Of a stretch of 64,000 nt of DNA, positions 17,705-25,935 are shown piece by piece; within the stretch, counting starts at the first letter, position 1; every line of letters begins with the position of its first letter. A program made the translations under genes and the position numbers. The DNA is taken from positions 62,001 to 126,000 of the forward strand of contig NZ_LNQC01000049.1 in assembly GCF_001651855.1 (NCBI RefSeq), written 5' to 3'. Source of the DNA: Sinorhizobium americanum (GTDB lineage: Bacteria; Pseudomonadota; Alphaproteobacteria; Rhizobiales; Rhizobiaceae). The notes beneath the pieces are model-generated. The model was not told the origin of the DNA. It searched no databases and saw only the letters and a program-made list of their open reading frames with translations.

Positions 17705-19090
17705 TCAGATTGCAAGAAGCAATGCCTCCGGGTCGCCAAGGGCCAGCGAGGCGACGATACCGAGCCCGGTTTTGAGTTCCTGTTCGCTGGTCGAGCCGAG
17801 CGAGATGCGCACGGCCGGACGCCAGCCGCTGTCGGCGGTGCGGAACGACGCGCCCGGCGCGATCGCCACACCGCGCAGGCGCGCCTGGGAGACGAAAGCC
17901 TCCTCCGCGTGACCCTCGGGAAGCGGCAGCCAGACATGCAGGCTCTGTGGATGGCTGCGGTGGGGAAGTCTGCCGAATGTCTCCGTGGCGATCGCCTGGC
18001 GGGCGGCGAGAGCCCGGCGCTGCCAATTGACGAGGTCTATCGCCGTGCCGTCGCTCACCCAACGGGTGGCGATCTCGGCGATCGAGGGCGTCGCCATCCA
18101 GTTCGAGACGAGATGCCGGTTGGCGACCGCCGCCACATAGCGGTCCGGCGCCACGAGATAGCCGATCCTGAGGCCCGGCACGGTGATCTTGGTGAAGCTC
18201 GTCACGTAAAGGGTGCGTTCCGGCGCCAGCGCCGCGAGCGGCGGCAAGCGCTCCTCTACCAGCGGACCCAGGATATCGTTTTCGATGATGGCGATGTCGT
18301 GCCGGCGCGCCATCTCCGCAAGGGCGGCCCGGCGCCCGGGGCTCATCAGGGTCGCTGTCGGATTGATCACCGAGGGCTGCAGGAAGATTGCGCGTATGAC
18401 GCCCTTGCGGCAGGCCTCATCCAGTGCTTCCGGAACCATCCCGTCGTCATCGATCGCGATGCCATGGAGATGAATGCCGAGATAGGTCGACAGCGGCACC
18501 AGCGTATGATGGCTGATCGCCTCCGTCGCGATTGTCGAGCCGGGCGGAGCGACGCTCATCAGGGCGACGGTCATGGCCGAGGTCGCGCCGTTGGTGAGGC
18601 TGATATTGAGCGGCGAGACGTCCAGCCCGCAGCGCGAAAGCCATTCCGCCGCTATGGTTCGGTGGCGCGGAAACACCATGTTCGGCCGGAAGGAAAGCGC
18701 CGAGCTTGCCGGCAGATTCTCGGCAAGCCAAGCGAAGGCCTGCCGCATCTTTTCGAGATGGATCTGCTCGCAGACCGGCTTCAGGATCGAAAGGTCGATC
18801 AATTCGCCGAGCCGCTCCGGCAGATACGGCGGATCCGGCTCGCGCGGCCGCGTCTGCACGAAGCTGCCGCGCCCGACCTCGCCCGAGATCAGCCCGCGAC
18901 GGATGAGCTCGTCATAGGCGCGGCTCACCGTTTGCACCGAAAGCTGCAAATCGTCGGCGAGCTTGCGATGCGTCGGCAGCCGCGTACCGTTCTGCAGCCG
19001 GCCCTCCTCGATCGCACGGGCGATTTGATCCGCCAGCGAGAGATAGGCCGGGCGGCGCAGAAGCGTTGTGTCTGGCATCCAATTTGTCAT
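17705..19090 (-). CDS. enuR: EnuR, MocR/GntR-type regulator of ectoine utilisation
   Basis: About 461 residues. An N-terminal GntR winged helix (LADQIARAIEEGRLQNGTRLP, then DLQLSVQTVSRAYDEL) is fused to a fold-type I aminotransferase-like domain with the PLP lysine in SFTKITVPGLRIGY. EnuR/EhuR proteins are repressors that bind a diaminobutyrate-derived PLP aldimine as inducer. It lies just upstream of ehuA on the same strand and back to back with the AsnC gene. The start is uncertain: the ATG at 19090 lacks a clear ribosome-binding site, 19078 is also possible, and a further upstream start at 19126 would intrude on the divergent promoter. Confidence 0.92.
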   Translation of the reverse strand: MTNWMPDTTLLRRPAYLSLADQIARAIEEGRLQNGTRLPTHRKLADDLQLSVQTVSRAYDELIRRGLISGEVGRGSFVQTRPREPDPPYLPERLGELIDLSILKPVCEQIHLEKMRQAFAWLAENLPASSALSFRPNMVFPRHRTIAAEWLSRCGLDVSPLNISLTNGATSAMTVALMSVAPPGSTIATEAISHHTLVPLSTYLGIHLHGIAIDDDGMVPEALDEACRKGVIRAIFLQPSVINPTATLMSPGRRAALAEMARRHDIAIIENDILGPLVEERLPPLAALAPERTLYVTSFTKITVPGLRIGYLVAPDRYVAAVANRHLVSNWMATPSIAEIATRWVSDGTAIDLVNWQRRALAARQAIATETFGRLPHRSHPQSLHVWLPLPEGHAEEAFVSQARLRGVAIAPGASFRTADSGWRPAVRISLGSTSEQELKTGLGIVASLALGDPEALLLAI

Positions 19091-19125
19091 GATTTGAACA
19101 GTGATCAAAATCAGCTCAATTGACA
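19083..19125. promoter_or_regulatory. Divergent enuR/asnC control region with operator-like repeats
   Basis: TTTGTCATGAT (19083-19093, the reverse complement of the ehuA-upstream repeats) overlaps the enuR start codon, suggesting autoregulation. Next to it, GATTTGA and TCAAAATC form an imperfect inverted repeat (19091-19112). A TTGACA hexamer at 19120-19125 could be the -35 of the plus-strand asnC promoter, although its -10 (CAATGT) is poor. Confidence 0.5.
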
Positions 19126-19185
19126 ATGCAAAAGTGAGAATCCAATGTCTTTTCCCGGATTTCGACTTCAGGAAGGGCGCCCCGC

Positions 19186-19668
19186 ATGAAACTCGACGCG
19201 ATCGACCTGCGCATTCTCGAGGCGATCCAGGCCGATGGACGCATCACCAAGCTGGCGCTTGCCGAGAAGGCCGGCCTGTCGCCGACGCCGTGCTGGATGC
19301 GGCTGAGAAAACTGGAAAAGGCCGGCATCGTCGCCGGCTACCATGCCCGCGTGGCGCTGCGTCGCGTCGCTCCTGTCGCAAGTGTCATGATGGAGGTGAC
19401 CCTTGCCAACCACCGGCAGGCCGATTTCGACCGCTTCGAACGCGCCATAGCGGCTATTCCCGAGATCGTCGCCTGCTGGTCGGTCGGCGGCGGCGTCGAC
19501 TATATCCTCAAGGTGGTGGCGGCTGACATCGACGCCTATCAGCGTCTGGTCGACGAGCTTCTCGGCCGCGAACTCGGCATCGATCGCTATTTCACCTATA
19601 TCGTCACCAAGACGGTCAAGGAGGAGACCGTATTGCCGCTTGGCGCGTTGTTGCCGGTGACAAGTTAA
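19186..19668 (+). CDS. doeX: Lrp/AsnC-family regulator, DoeX-like
   Basis: A 160-residue feast/famine regulator. The N-terminal helix-turn-helix contains ILEAIQADGRITKLALAEKA and SPTPCWMRLRKLEKAGIV, and a C-terminal RAM/AsnC effector domain follows (VACWSVGGGVDYILKVVAAD). AsnC-type DoeX proteins accompany ectoine degradation genes in several proteobacteria. Here the gene is divergent from enuR and lies upstream of doeC-doeD on the same strand, separated by a small oppositely oriented gene. The good ribosome-binding site (GGAAGGG) fixes the start. The effector is probably an ectoine-derived amino acid, by analogy. Confidence 0.88.
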   Translation: MKLDAIDLRILEAIQADGRITKLALAEKAGLSPTPCWMRLRKLEKAGIVAGYHARVALRRVAPVASVMMEVTLANHRQADFDRFERAIAAIPEIVACWSVGGGVDYILKVVAADIDAYQRLVDELLGRELGIDRYFTYIVTKTVKEETVLPLGALLPVTS

Positions 19669-19695
19669 GCGATTGAGCGGAAAATGGGAGGCGCC

Positions 19696-19917
19696 TCAGC
19701 TTTCGGGTTCGCCCGTCTCAAGAACTTCGTGCCGCTTCAACTCATCGATCGCCTCAAGCGCTTCGTCAGCGGACCAGCCTGCCGAAACCGCTGCCTGCAC
19801 CAACCTGGTTTCCACCTCCTGCTCAAGCTCCATATACAAGGGCTCTAACGCTTCCTGCACGGTCAGGACGTGTTCCCCGGCTGTAATGACAGGGCGTTTG
19901 GGCGATGCGGCAGTCAT
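19696..19917 (-). CDS. Small acidic protein of unknown function
   Basis: 73 residues, rich in Glu, with a predicted helical C-terminal half (ELEQEVETRLVQAAVSAGWS then ADEALEAIDELKRHEVLE) that resembles a UBA-like or three-helix domain. A very strong ribosome-binding site (AAGGAGGGAG) precedes the ATG, which supports a real gene. It lies in the opposite orientation between asnC/doeX and doeC, breaking the plus-strand series. I do not recognise the family. No signal peptide or membrane segment is present. Confidence 0.7.
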   Translation of the reverse strand: MTAASPKRPVITAGEHVLTVQEALEPLYMELEQEVETRLVQAAVSAGWSADEALEAIDELKRHEVLETGEPES

Positions 19918-20001
19918 GGCACAGTTCTCCCTCCTTCACACGGGCGTGTCTTTCGACAACGTGTGCATTGATCTTCTGTTCCACGCGCGTACGTAGATAT
20001 T

Positions 20002-20057
20002 GAGAAAAGGAGATGAAGCTTGCGCGTGCACACGTATAACTGCACGCACCTTTTCTC
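20002..20057. promoter_or_regulatory. Long two-part inverted repeat upstream of doeC
   Basis: Outer arms GAGAAAAGG (20002-20010) and CCTTTTCTC (20049-20057), and inner arms GCGTGCA (20024-20030) and TGCACGC (20041-20047) around a 10-nt loop, are all perfectly complementary. The element sits in the 280-bp gap between the 73-residue gene and doeC. It could be a structured 5' leader, a small RNA, a terminator-like element or an operator. No T-run follows on the plus strand. Confidence 0.65.
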
Positions 20058-20089
20058 ACCCGATCCAGAACCATGACCAGACAATCTCT

Positions 20090-20177
20090 CTCGCGCGGGA
20101 CGCTCCTTTAGTCAAAGTCTCTGCCGTGAAGCAGCCGAATGGACAATCTCTCGCGCTAACGGTGTCAATCTCTTCGC
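20090..20177 (+). promoter_or_regulatory. Triplicate CAATCTCT repeat upstream of doeC
   Basis: GACAATCTCTC (20090-20100), GACAATCTCTC (20152-20162) and GTCAATCTCTTCGC (20164-20177) repeat within 110 bp before the doeC start; the first two are each followed by a CGCGC-like tail. Clustered direct repeats directly upstream of the catabolic genes are plausible binding sites for DoeX or EnuR. The last copy is 22 nt before the start codon. Confidence 0.45.
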
Positions 20178-20198
20178 AACGGACGAGGAGACTTGGAC

Positions 20199-21695
20199 AT
20201 GACCGCTATTTTTGCGCGCACCGCCTTCCACGAAGCCTTGAAACATCTCACCGACCGGCAATTGCTGCGGGAGCTCGCCTATGTCGGCGGCCGCTGGATT
20301 GCCGGGCGCAACGGCAAGTGCCTGGAAGTGAGCGATCCCGCGAGCGGTGCGGCTCTTGCCTTCGTCGCTTCGCTGGATGCGGCGCAAACCTCCGAGGCGG
20401 TCGATGCGGCGGAAAAGGCGTTCAAGTCGTGGCGCGAAACTCTGCCGCAAACACGTGCCGCGATTCTGCGCAAATGGCACGACCTGATGCTCGCGGCCCG
20501 CGAGGACCTCGCTCTCTTAATGACTTTGGAGCAAGGAAAGCCGCTTGCCGAGTCGCGTGGAGAGATCGACTACGCCGCTTCCTTCATCGAGTGGTATGCC
20601 GAGGAGGGCAAGCGCCTCAATGCCGAAGGCGTGACGAGCCATCTCGCCGGCGCCGAGATGATCGTGCGCCGCGAAGCACTCGGCGTCGTCGGCATCGTCA
20701 CACCCTGGAACTTTCCCTCCGCCATGATCACCCGCAAGGCGGCCGCCGCACTCGCCGCCGGCTGCACCGTGGTGGCGCACCCCTCCTCCGAGACACCGCT
20801 TTCCGCTCTCGCCCTTGCCGAACTCGGCGAACGCGCCGGCCTGCCCTCCGGGGTCTTCAACGTCGTCACTGGCAATGCGGCGACGATTGTCGGGCGCATG
20901 TGCGAAGACGCGCGCGTCCGTGCCGTGAGCTTCACCGGCTCGACCGAGATCGGCCGACTGATCGCGGGCCAATGCGCGCCGACGATGAAGCGGCTGGTGA
21001 TGGAGCTCGGCGGTCATGCGCCGCTGATCGTCTTTGCCGATGCAAATGTGGAGAAGGCGGCGGATACCGCCGTTGCCGCGAAGTTCGCGACCTCCGGCCA
21101 AGACTGCCTTGCTGCCAACCGCATCTATGTCGAACGGCCGCTCCTCCGAGCCTTCCAGGAGGCTTTTGCCGCCCGCATTGAGCGCCTGGAGGTCGGAGCC
21201 GGGCTCGAGCCGGGCACCGACATCGGTCCGCTGATGCACGAACGCGCCGTCGCCAAGGTCGAGGAGCAGGTCGCGGACGCGTTGAAACGGGGCGCGAAGC
21301 TCGCCGTCGGCGGCAAGCGCCACCCGGCCGGACCGCTGTTCTTCGAGCCGACGCTTTTGACCGAAGTCCCCGACGACGCACTGATCATGCGCGAGGAAAC
21401 TTTCGGCCCGGTAGCTGCCGTCTCCGCCTTCGATAGCGAGGAGGAAGTCATCGCCCGGGCGAACGACACGGAATACGGCCTCGTCGCCTATGTCGTCACC
21501 GAAAACGGCGCCCGCCAGCTGCGGCTTGCGCGCGCCCTCGAATACGGGATGGTGGCCATCAACCGGGTGAAGATCACCGGTGGGCCGATCCCCTTCGGCG
21601 GCTGGAAGCAATCTGGCCTCGGCCGGGAGGGTTCGCGTCACGGCATGGAGGCCTTCACCGAGCTCAAATATCTCTGCATCGACACCGCCGCCTGA
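20199..21695 (+). CDS. doeC: NAD(P)-dependent aldehyde dehydrogenase DoeC (aspartate-semialdehyde to aspartate)
   Basis: A 498-residue aldehyde dehydrogenase of the succinate-semialdehyde dehydrogenase group. It contains TPWNFPSAM (cofactor site), FTGSTEIGR, MELGGHAPLI with the general-base Glu, and SGQDCLAANR with the catalytic Cys. In ectoine degradation DoeC oxidises L-aspartate-beta-semialdehyde to aspartate. GAGGAG lies 8 nt before the ATG at 20199; an in-frame TTG at 20193 is less likely. The aminotransferase doeD follows 26 nt downstream and supplies the substrate. A 4-aminobutyrate pathway enzyme (GabD) would look similar, but context favours DoeC. Confidence 0.9.
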   Translation: MTAIFARTAFHEALKHLTDRQLLRELAYVGGRWIAGRNGKCLEVSDPASGAALAFVASLDAAQTSEAVDAAEKAFKSWRETLPQTRAAILRKWHDLMLAAREDLALLMTLEQGKPLAESRGEIDYAASFIEWYAEEGKRLNAEGVTSHLAGAEMIVRREALGVVGIVTPWNFPSAMITRKAAAALAAGCTVVAHPSSETPLSALALAELGERAGLPSGVFNVVTGNAATIVGRMCEDARVRAVSFTGSTEIGRLIAGQCAPTMKRLVMELGGHAPLIVFADANVEKAADTAVAAKFATSGQDCLAANRIYVERPLLRAFQEAFAARIERLEVGAGLEPGTDIGPLMHERAVAKVEEQVADALKRGAKLAVGGKRHPAGPLFFEPTLLTEVPDDALIMREETFGPVAAVSAFDSEEEVIARANDTEYGLVAYVVTENGARQLRLARALEYGMVAINRVKITGGPIPFGGWKQSGLGREGSRHGMEAFTELKYLCIDTAA

Positions 21696-21721
21696 CCACG
21701 AATTCGACGAAAGGAAAGACA

Positions 21722-23098
21722 ATGCTCGACAGAAGCAACGAACTCACCGCCTGGGATCGCGACCACTTCTTCCATCCCTCGACCCACATGGGAGCGCATG
21801 CGCGCGGCGAGAGCCCGACGCGCGTCATCGGCGGAGGCGAAGGCGTCTACATCACCGATACTAGCGGCAAGCGAAGCCTCGATGCATTCGCCGGACTTTA
21901 TTGCGTTAATGTTGGCTATGGCCGGCAGAAGATCGCCGATGCGATCGCCGAACAGGCAAAAAGCCTCGCCTATTACCACGCCTATGTCGGGCATGGCACG
22001 GAAGCCTCGATCCGGCTTTCGAAGATGATCATCGACCGGGCCCCGGAAGGGATGAGCCGCGTCTATTTCGGCCTCTCCGGTTCCGATGCCAACGAAACCA
22101 ACATCAAGCTGATCTGGTACTACAACAATATTCTCGGGCGGTCGGAGAAGAAGAAGATCATCTCGCGCTGGCGCGGCTATCACGGGTCGGGCGTGATGAC
22201 CGGCTCTCTGACCGGCCTGCACCTCTTCCACAATGCCTTCGACCTGCCGCGTGCACCGATCCTGCACACGGAAGCGCCCTATTACTTCCGCCGTCCCGAC
22301 CGCTCGATGAGCGAGGAGCAGTTCTCGAACCATTGCGCCGAGAAGCTCGAGGAGATGATCCTTGCCGAAGGACCCGACACCGTTGCCGCCTTCATCGGCG
22401 AACCGATTCTCGGCACCGGCGGCATCGTGCCGCCGCCCAAGGGCTACTGGCAGAAAATCCAGGCGGTGCTTGAGAAATACGACGTCCTGCTCGTCGCCGA
22501 CGAGGTCGTGACCGGTTTCGGCCGTCTCGGCAGCATGTTCGGTTCCGACCACTACGGCATCAAGCCGGACCTGATCACCATCGCCAAGGGCCTGACCTCG
22601 GCCTATGCGCCGCTTTCGGGCACGATCGTTTCGGACAAGGTCTGGCAGGTGCTGGTGAAGGGTTCGGACGAGCTTGGCGCCATCGGCCACGGCTGGACCT
22701 ATTCGGCGCACCCGATTTGTGCTGCCGCCGGCATCGCCAATCTCGAGCTGATCGACGAGCTCGGCATCGTCGAGAATGCCGGTTCGACGGGCGCCTATTT
22801 CCGAGCCGAGCTCAAGAAGGCGGTCGGCGATCATCGCCATGTCGGCGAGGTGCGCGGCGACGGGCTGATGGCGGCGATCGAATTCGTCGAGGACCGGGAC
22901 GACCGCAAGTTCTTCGATCCGGCCCGCAAGATCGGCCCGCAGGTGGCGGCAGCACTCCTCGAGCGCGGCGTCATCGGCCGCGCCATGCCGCAGGGCGATA
23001 TTCTTGGCTTCGCCCCGCCGCTCTGCCTGACGCGCGAGGAAGCGGACGTCGTCGTCAAGGCGGCGGCCGACGCGATCGAGTCCGTACTCGGCCGCTGA
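21722..23098 (+). CDS. doeD: Aminotransferase DoeD (diaminobutyrate to aspartate semialdehyde)
   Basis: A 458-residue class III (omega) PLP aminotransferase. The pyridoxal lysine is in LITIAKGLTSAYAPLSG. The preceding LLVADEVVTGFGRLG holds the Asp that binds the pyridine nitrogen, and SGSDANETNIKL the phosphate loop. DoeD transfers the terminal amino group of L-2,4-diaminobutyrate to an oxo-acid, giving aspartate semialdehyde for DoeC. GAAAGGAAAG precedes the ATG. The long-chain taurine/beta-alanine-pyruvate type (OmpA-like transaminase) is the closest subgroup by eye, as expected for DoeD. Confidence 0.9.
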   Translation: MLDRSNELTAWDRDHFFHPSTHMGAHARGESPTRVIGGGEGVYITDTSGKRSLDAFAGLYCVNVGYGRQKIADAIAEQAKSLAYYHAYVGHGTEASIRLSKMIIDRAPEGMSRVYFGLSGSDANETNIKLIWYYNNILGRSEKKKIISRWRGYHGSGVMTGSLTGLHLFHNAFDLPRAPILHTEAPYYFRRPDRSMSEEQFSNHCAEKLEEMILAEGPDTVAAFIGEPILGTGGIVPPPKGYWQKIQAVLEKYDVLLVADEVVTGFGRLGSMFGSDHYGIKPDLITIAKGLTSAYAPLSGTIVSDKVWQVLVKGSDELGAIGHGWTYSAHPICAAAGIANLELIDELGIVENAGSTGAYFRAELKKAVGDHRHVGEVRGDGLMAAIEFVEDRDDRKFFDPARKIGPQVAAALLERGVIGRAMPQGDILGFAPPLCLTREEADVVVKAAADAIESVLGR

Positions 23099-23110
23099 AG
23101 GAGAACGCCC

Positions 23111-24184
23111 ATGATGCATTCGGTTCCGAAGACCATGGCGGCCGTGCTGCTCACCGGCCACGGCGGCTTGGACAAGCTCGTCCATAGCCGGGACGTCCCG
23201 GTCCCGGCTCCAGCTCCTGGCGAGGTGCTGATCAAGGTCAGCGCCTGCGGCATGAACAATACCGATGTCTGGGTGCGCGAAGGCGCCTATGGCACCGAGG
23301 ATGATCCCGCCGCTGTCTCCACCTGGCGGCGTCACGGCAACACACTCACCTTCCCACGCATCCAGGGCACCGACACCGTCGGGCTTGTCGTCGCCGTCGG
23401 CGAGAGCGTCGACAAGACCCGCATCGGCGAACGCGTCATGGTCGATTTCTCGATCTACAACCGCGACGACGACAGCCTCGCCGACATCGACTATATGGGC
23501 CACGGCCGCGATGGCGGCTATGCCGAATACATGGCACTGCCCGCCGAGAATGCCCATGTGGTTGCGACCGATCTCACCGACGTCGAACTCGCGACCTTCT
23601 GCTGCGCCTATCTGACCGGCGAACGCATGCTGGGACGGGCGCGACTTGCGGCCGGCGAACGCGTGCTGGTCACCGGCGCCTCCGGCGGCGTTGGATCGGC
23701 AATCATCCAGCTCGCCCGCGCCCGCGGCGCCATTCCGATCGCGGTTGCCGGTCCGGGCAAGGAAGCCGCCATGCTCGACATCGGCGCCGAGGCGGTCGTC
23801 ACCCGCGGCCGCGGCGATCTCTTCGAAGCCGTCAATGAAGCCGTGCACGGCGCGCCGATCGACGTCGTCGCGGATCTCGTCGGCGGTCCCCTCTTCAACG
23901 ATCTCTTGAAGATCCTGCGTCCGGAGGGCCGCTACACGACGGCGGGCGCGATCGCCGGACCGGTCGTTAAGCTCGATCTGAGAACCATGTATCTGAAACA
24001 ACTGGAGCTGCACGGATCGAGCCAGGGCAGCCGTGCCGATTTCCGCCGGCTGGTCCGCTACATAGAAGAGAAGAAGATCCGCCCTCTCGTCGGGGGCGTT
24101 TATCCGCTGTCGGAATTCCATCGGGCACAGACGGAATTCATGGCCAAGAACTTTGTCGGCAAGCTGGTGATCGTTCCGGATTGA
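23111..24184 (+). CDS. Zinc-type alcohol dehydrogenase/quinone oxidoreductase-like MDR protein
   Basis: A 357-residue medium-chain dehydrogenase/reductase. The N-terminal GroES-like domain contains ACGMNNTDVWVREGAYG. The Rossmann glycine motif is VTGASGGVGSAIIQLARARG. The usual catalytic-zinc ligands are not all present (NNTD where GICGTD would be), so it is closer to the zinc-free quinone oxidoreductase/crotonyl-CoA reductase-like branch. It follows doeD by 12 nt with AAGGAG before the ATG and so is the third gene of this operon. A gene at this position occurs in the S. meliloti ectoine island (recalled). Its role in the pathway is unclear. Confidence 0.85.
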   Translation: MMHSVPKTMAAVLLTGHGGLDKLVHSRDVPVPAPAPGEVLIKVSACGMNNTDVWVREGAYGTEDDPAAVSTWRRHGNTLTFPRIQGTDTVGLVVAVGESVDKTRIGERVMVDFSIYNRDDDSLADIDYMGHGRDGGYAEYMALPAENAHVVATDLTDVELATFCCAYLTGERMLGRARLAAGERVLVTGASGGVGSAIIQLARARGAIPIAVAGPGKEAAMLDIGAEAVVTRGRGDLFEAVNEAVHGAPIDVVADLVGGPLFNDLLKILRPEGRYTTAGAIAGPVVKLDLRTMYLKQLELHGSSQGSRADFRRLVRYIEEKKIRPLVGGVYPLSEFHRAQTEFMAKNFVGKLVIVPD

Positions 24185-24372
24185 CGGGGCCACATCTGGC
24201 ACGAGCCGCGCGCATATTGCCTATCAGGTCCCGCGCCACACCTCCGGCTCGTTGAAATCCACCCTGCATTGAGTCAAGAATAGGTGGCGCCATCCTAAGT
24301 AAGGATTCCAAAGCTGTGCCACGAAGCACACGAACGCATTCCCGCTGACCAACACTGAGTGCGAGGCAACCG

Positions 24373-25935
24373 ATGGGACCATTGTTCAGGAACGCCGGGC
24401 TCCCGGCCTACCATGAAGCAATGTTGTTCGTCCGCATGAAGCCTCAGCCGCTCCAGCCAAGCTTCGAAGCCACCTTCGAGGCGGCACGCGCGTCGTTCGG
24501 CAGCGGGCTTCAGGCCCTGTCCTTTTTCGAGCGGGCTGGGCTGGTGAAACGCGTTACGCCCATATCACGGGAGTCTCCCCATTACGCCAGCCGGATGCTG
24601 GTGCGGCCAAGCCGTGACGGCAGCGCCAAGCCGGAACTGCTCGGGGTGCCCGAAAATGAGGGGGACGGGTGGTCGGCACCCGCCCTGAACTTGAACGCTG
24701 CCATCGATCTGCGAACACCGGGCGGAGCTGCGAGCCTGGTCGAGTTGGTGAGCGACGTCGACTTGCGGCAGCTTCAGCTGGCTCTCGCGGGAGATCCGAC
24801 CGTTGCATCCGTATCGCGGGTGCCGCTGCGCTACCTGGTGGCAAAATCGCCGCGAAAACCCGCACGGCGCGCCTCCAAGTCAGCGACACCCGGGGCTCGC
24901 GGGCGCATTGCCACGGAACCGCCGCCGACCCATACGATGTGGAACCTCCGCAAGATCCGGTGGGACGAAGCCCGCAATCTGAGCGGCTTCGACGACGCCG
25001 GCAGGATCAAGGTCGCAGTGCTCGATACAGGTATCGACGCGGATCACCCGGACCTTAAAGACCAGATTGGTGGATATGTATACGAGCACCCCGATCTTCC
25101 GGCGGCGAGCTCGGTCCAGGATCTGGTCGGCCATGGCACGCATGTGGCAGGGACGATCGCGGCGACCATCAACAACGATCTCGGGATCAATGGAATATCG
25201 CGAGCCCAGATCCACGCCTTCAAGATTTTCGATGATCGCCCCGACCTGCTGGCCTATCCTGACGGAACGGCGGAGTTCGCCTATTTCGTCGATCCGGTGA
25301 TGTATCTGCGGGCGCTGCTCGACTGCGCCGATGCGGGCATTGACGTCGTCAACCTCTCGATCGGCGGCGGCGGCGCGCCCGACCCGACGGAGAGTGCAGC
25401 CTTCGAGGCGTTGCTTGCCAATGGAACGACCATCGTTGCGGCGATGGGGAACGAGCGGCGCGACGGCAGTCCGATCTCCTACCCTGCGGCGATACCGGGG
25501 GTCATCGCCGTGGGCGCAACAAATCTACAGGACCGGATCACCAGCTTTTCAAACCGCGGCAACCACATAACGATCACCGCGCCCGGTGACGCGATCTGGT
25601 CTACCCTGCCGACCTATCGCGGTCAGATGCGTTGGAGAGCGGAGCGAGGGCCCGACGGGCGCTGGAGGCAGGGAAAGCCGGATATACGCGAGACGGACTA
25701 TGATGCATGGCCCGGAACATCGATGGCTTCTCCGCATGTCGCTGCCGCCGCGGCGCTCTATATCGCAAATGGTGGCGCGAGGGATCCCGCGGTCATCCGC
25801 GGCGCATTGGCTTCGAGCGCCGACAAGGTGCCGGCCATGAGCGGCCAAGACTTCACGCCCGATTTCGGCTATGGTCGTCTGAACTTGGAGCAGCTCATTG
25901 GCGGCATAGGCACCAGGGGCTCGGGCAATGACTGA
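24373..25935 (+). CDS. Subtilisin-like serine protease (S8) with ~180-residue N-terminal domain
   Basis: A 520-residue S8 peptidase with the complete triad: Asp218 in VAVLDTGIDADHPD, His254 in GHGTHVAGT and Ser450 in GTSMASPHVAAA. The oxyanion Asn is Asn360 in AAMGNERRDG. The first ~180 residues show no signal peptide. They contain an I9-propeptide-like stretch (DVDLRQLQLALAGDPTVASV) and then a basic linker. The protein is therefore probably cytoplasmic or secreted by an unusual route. The ATG is preceded by only a weak GAGGCAACC. A small gene overlaps its last 8 nt and is likely co-translated. The target is unknown. Confidence 0.9.
   Translation: MGPLFRNAGLPAYHEAMLFVRMKPQPLQPSFEATFEAARASFGSGLQALSFFERAGLVKRVTPISRESPHYASRMLVRPSRDGSAKPELLGVPENEGDGWSAPALNLNAAIDLRTPGGAASLVELVSDVDLRQLQLALAGDPTVASVSRVPLRYLVAKSPRKPARRASKSATPGARGRIATEPPPTHTMWNLRKIRWDEARNLSGFDDAGRIKVAVLDTGIDADHPDLKDQIGGYVYEHPDLPAASSVQDLVGHGTHVAGTIAATINNDLGINGISRAQIHAFKIFDDRPDLLAYPDGTAEFAYFVDPVMYLRALLDCADAGIDVVNLSIGGGGAPDPTESAAFEALLANGTTIVAAMGNERRDGSPISYPAAIPGVIAVGATNLQDRITSFSNRGNHITITAPGDAIWSTLPTYRGQMRWRAERGPDGRWRQGKPDIRETDYDAWPGTSMASPHVAAAAALYIANGGARDPAVIRGALASSADKVPAMSGQDFTPDFGYGRLNLEQLIGGIGTRGSGND

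Noticed and set aside
21638-24202. Minus-strand open frame of about 850 codons opposite doeD and the oxidoreductase gene
   Set aside because: It is antisense to two well-supported genes, with no motif or ribosome-binding site; stop-free only because of high GC3.
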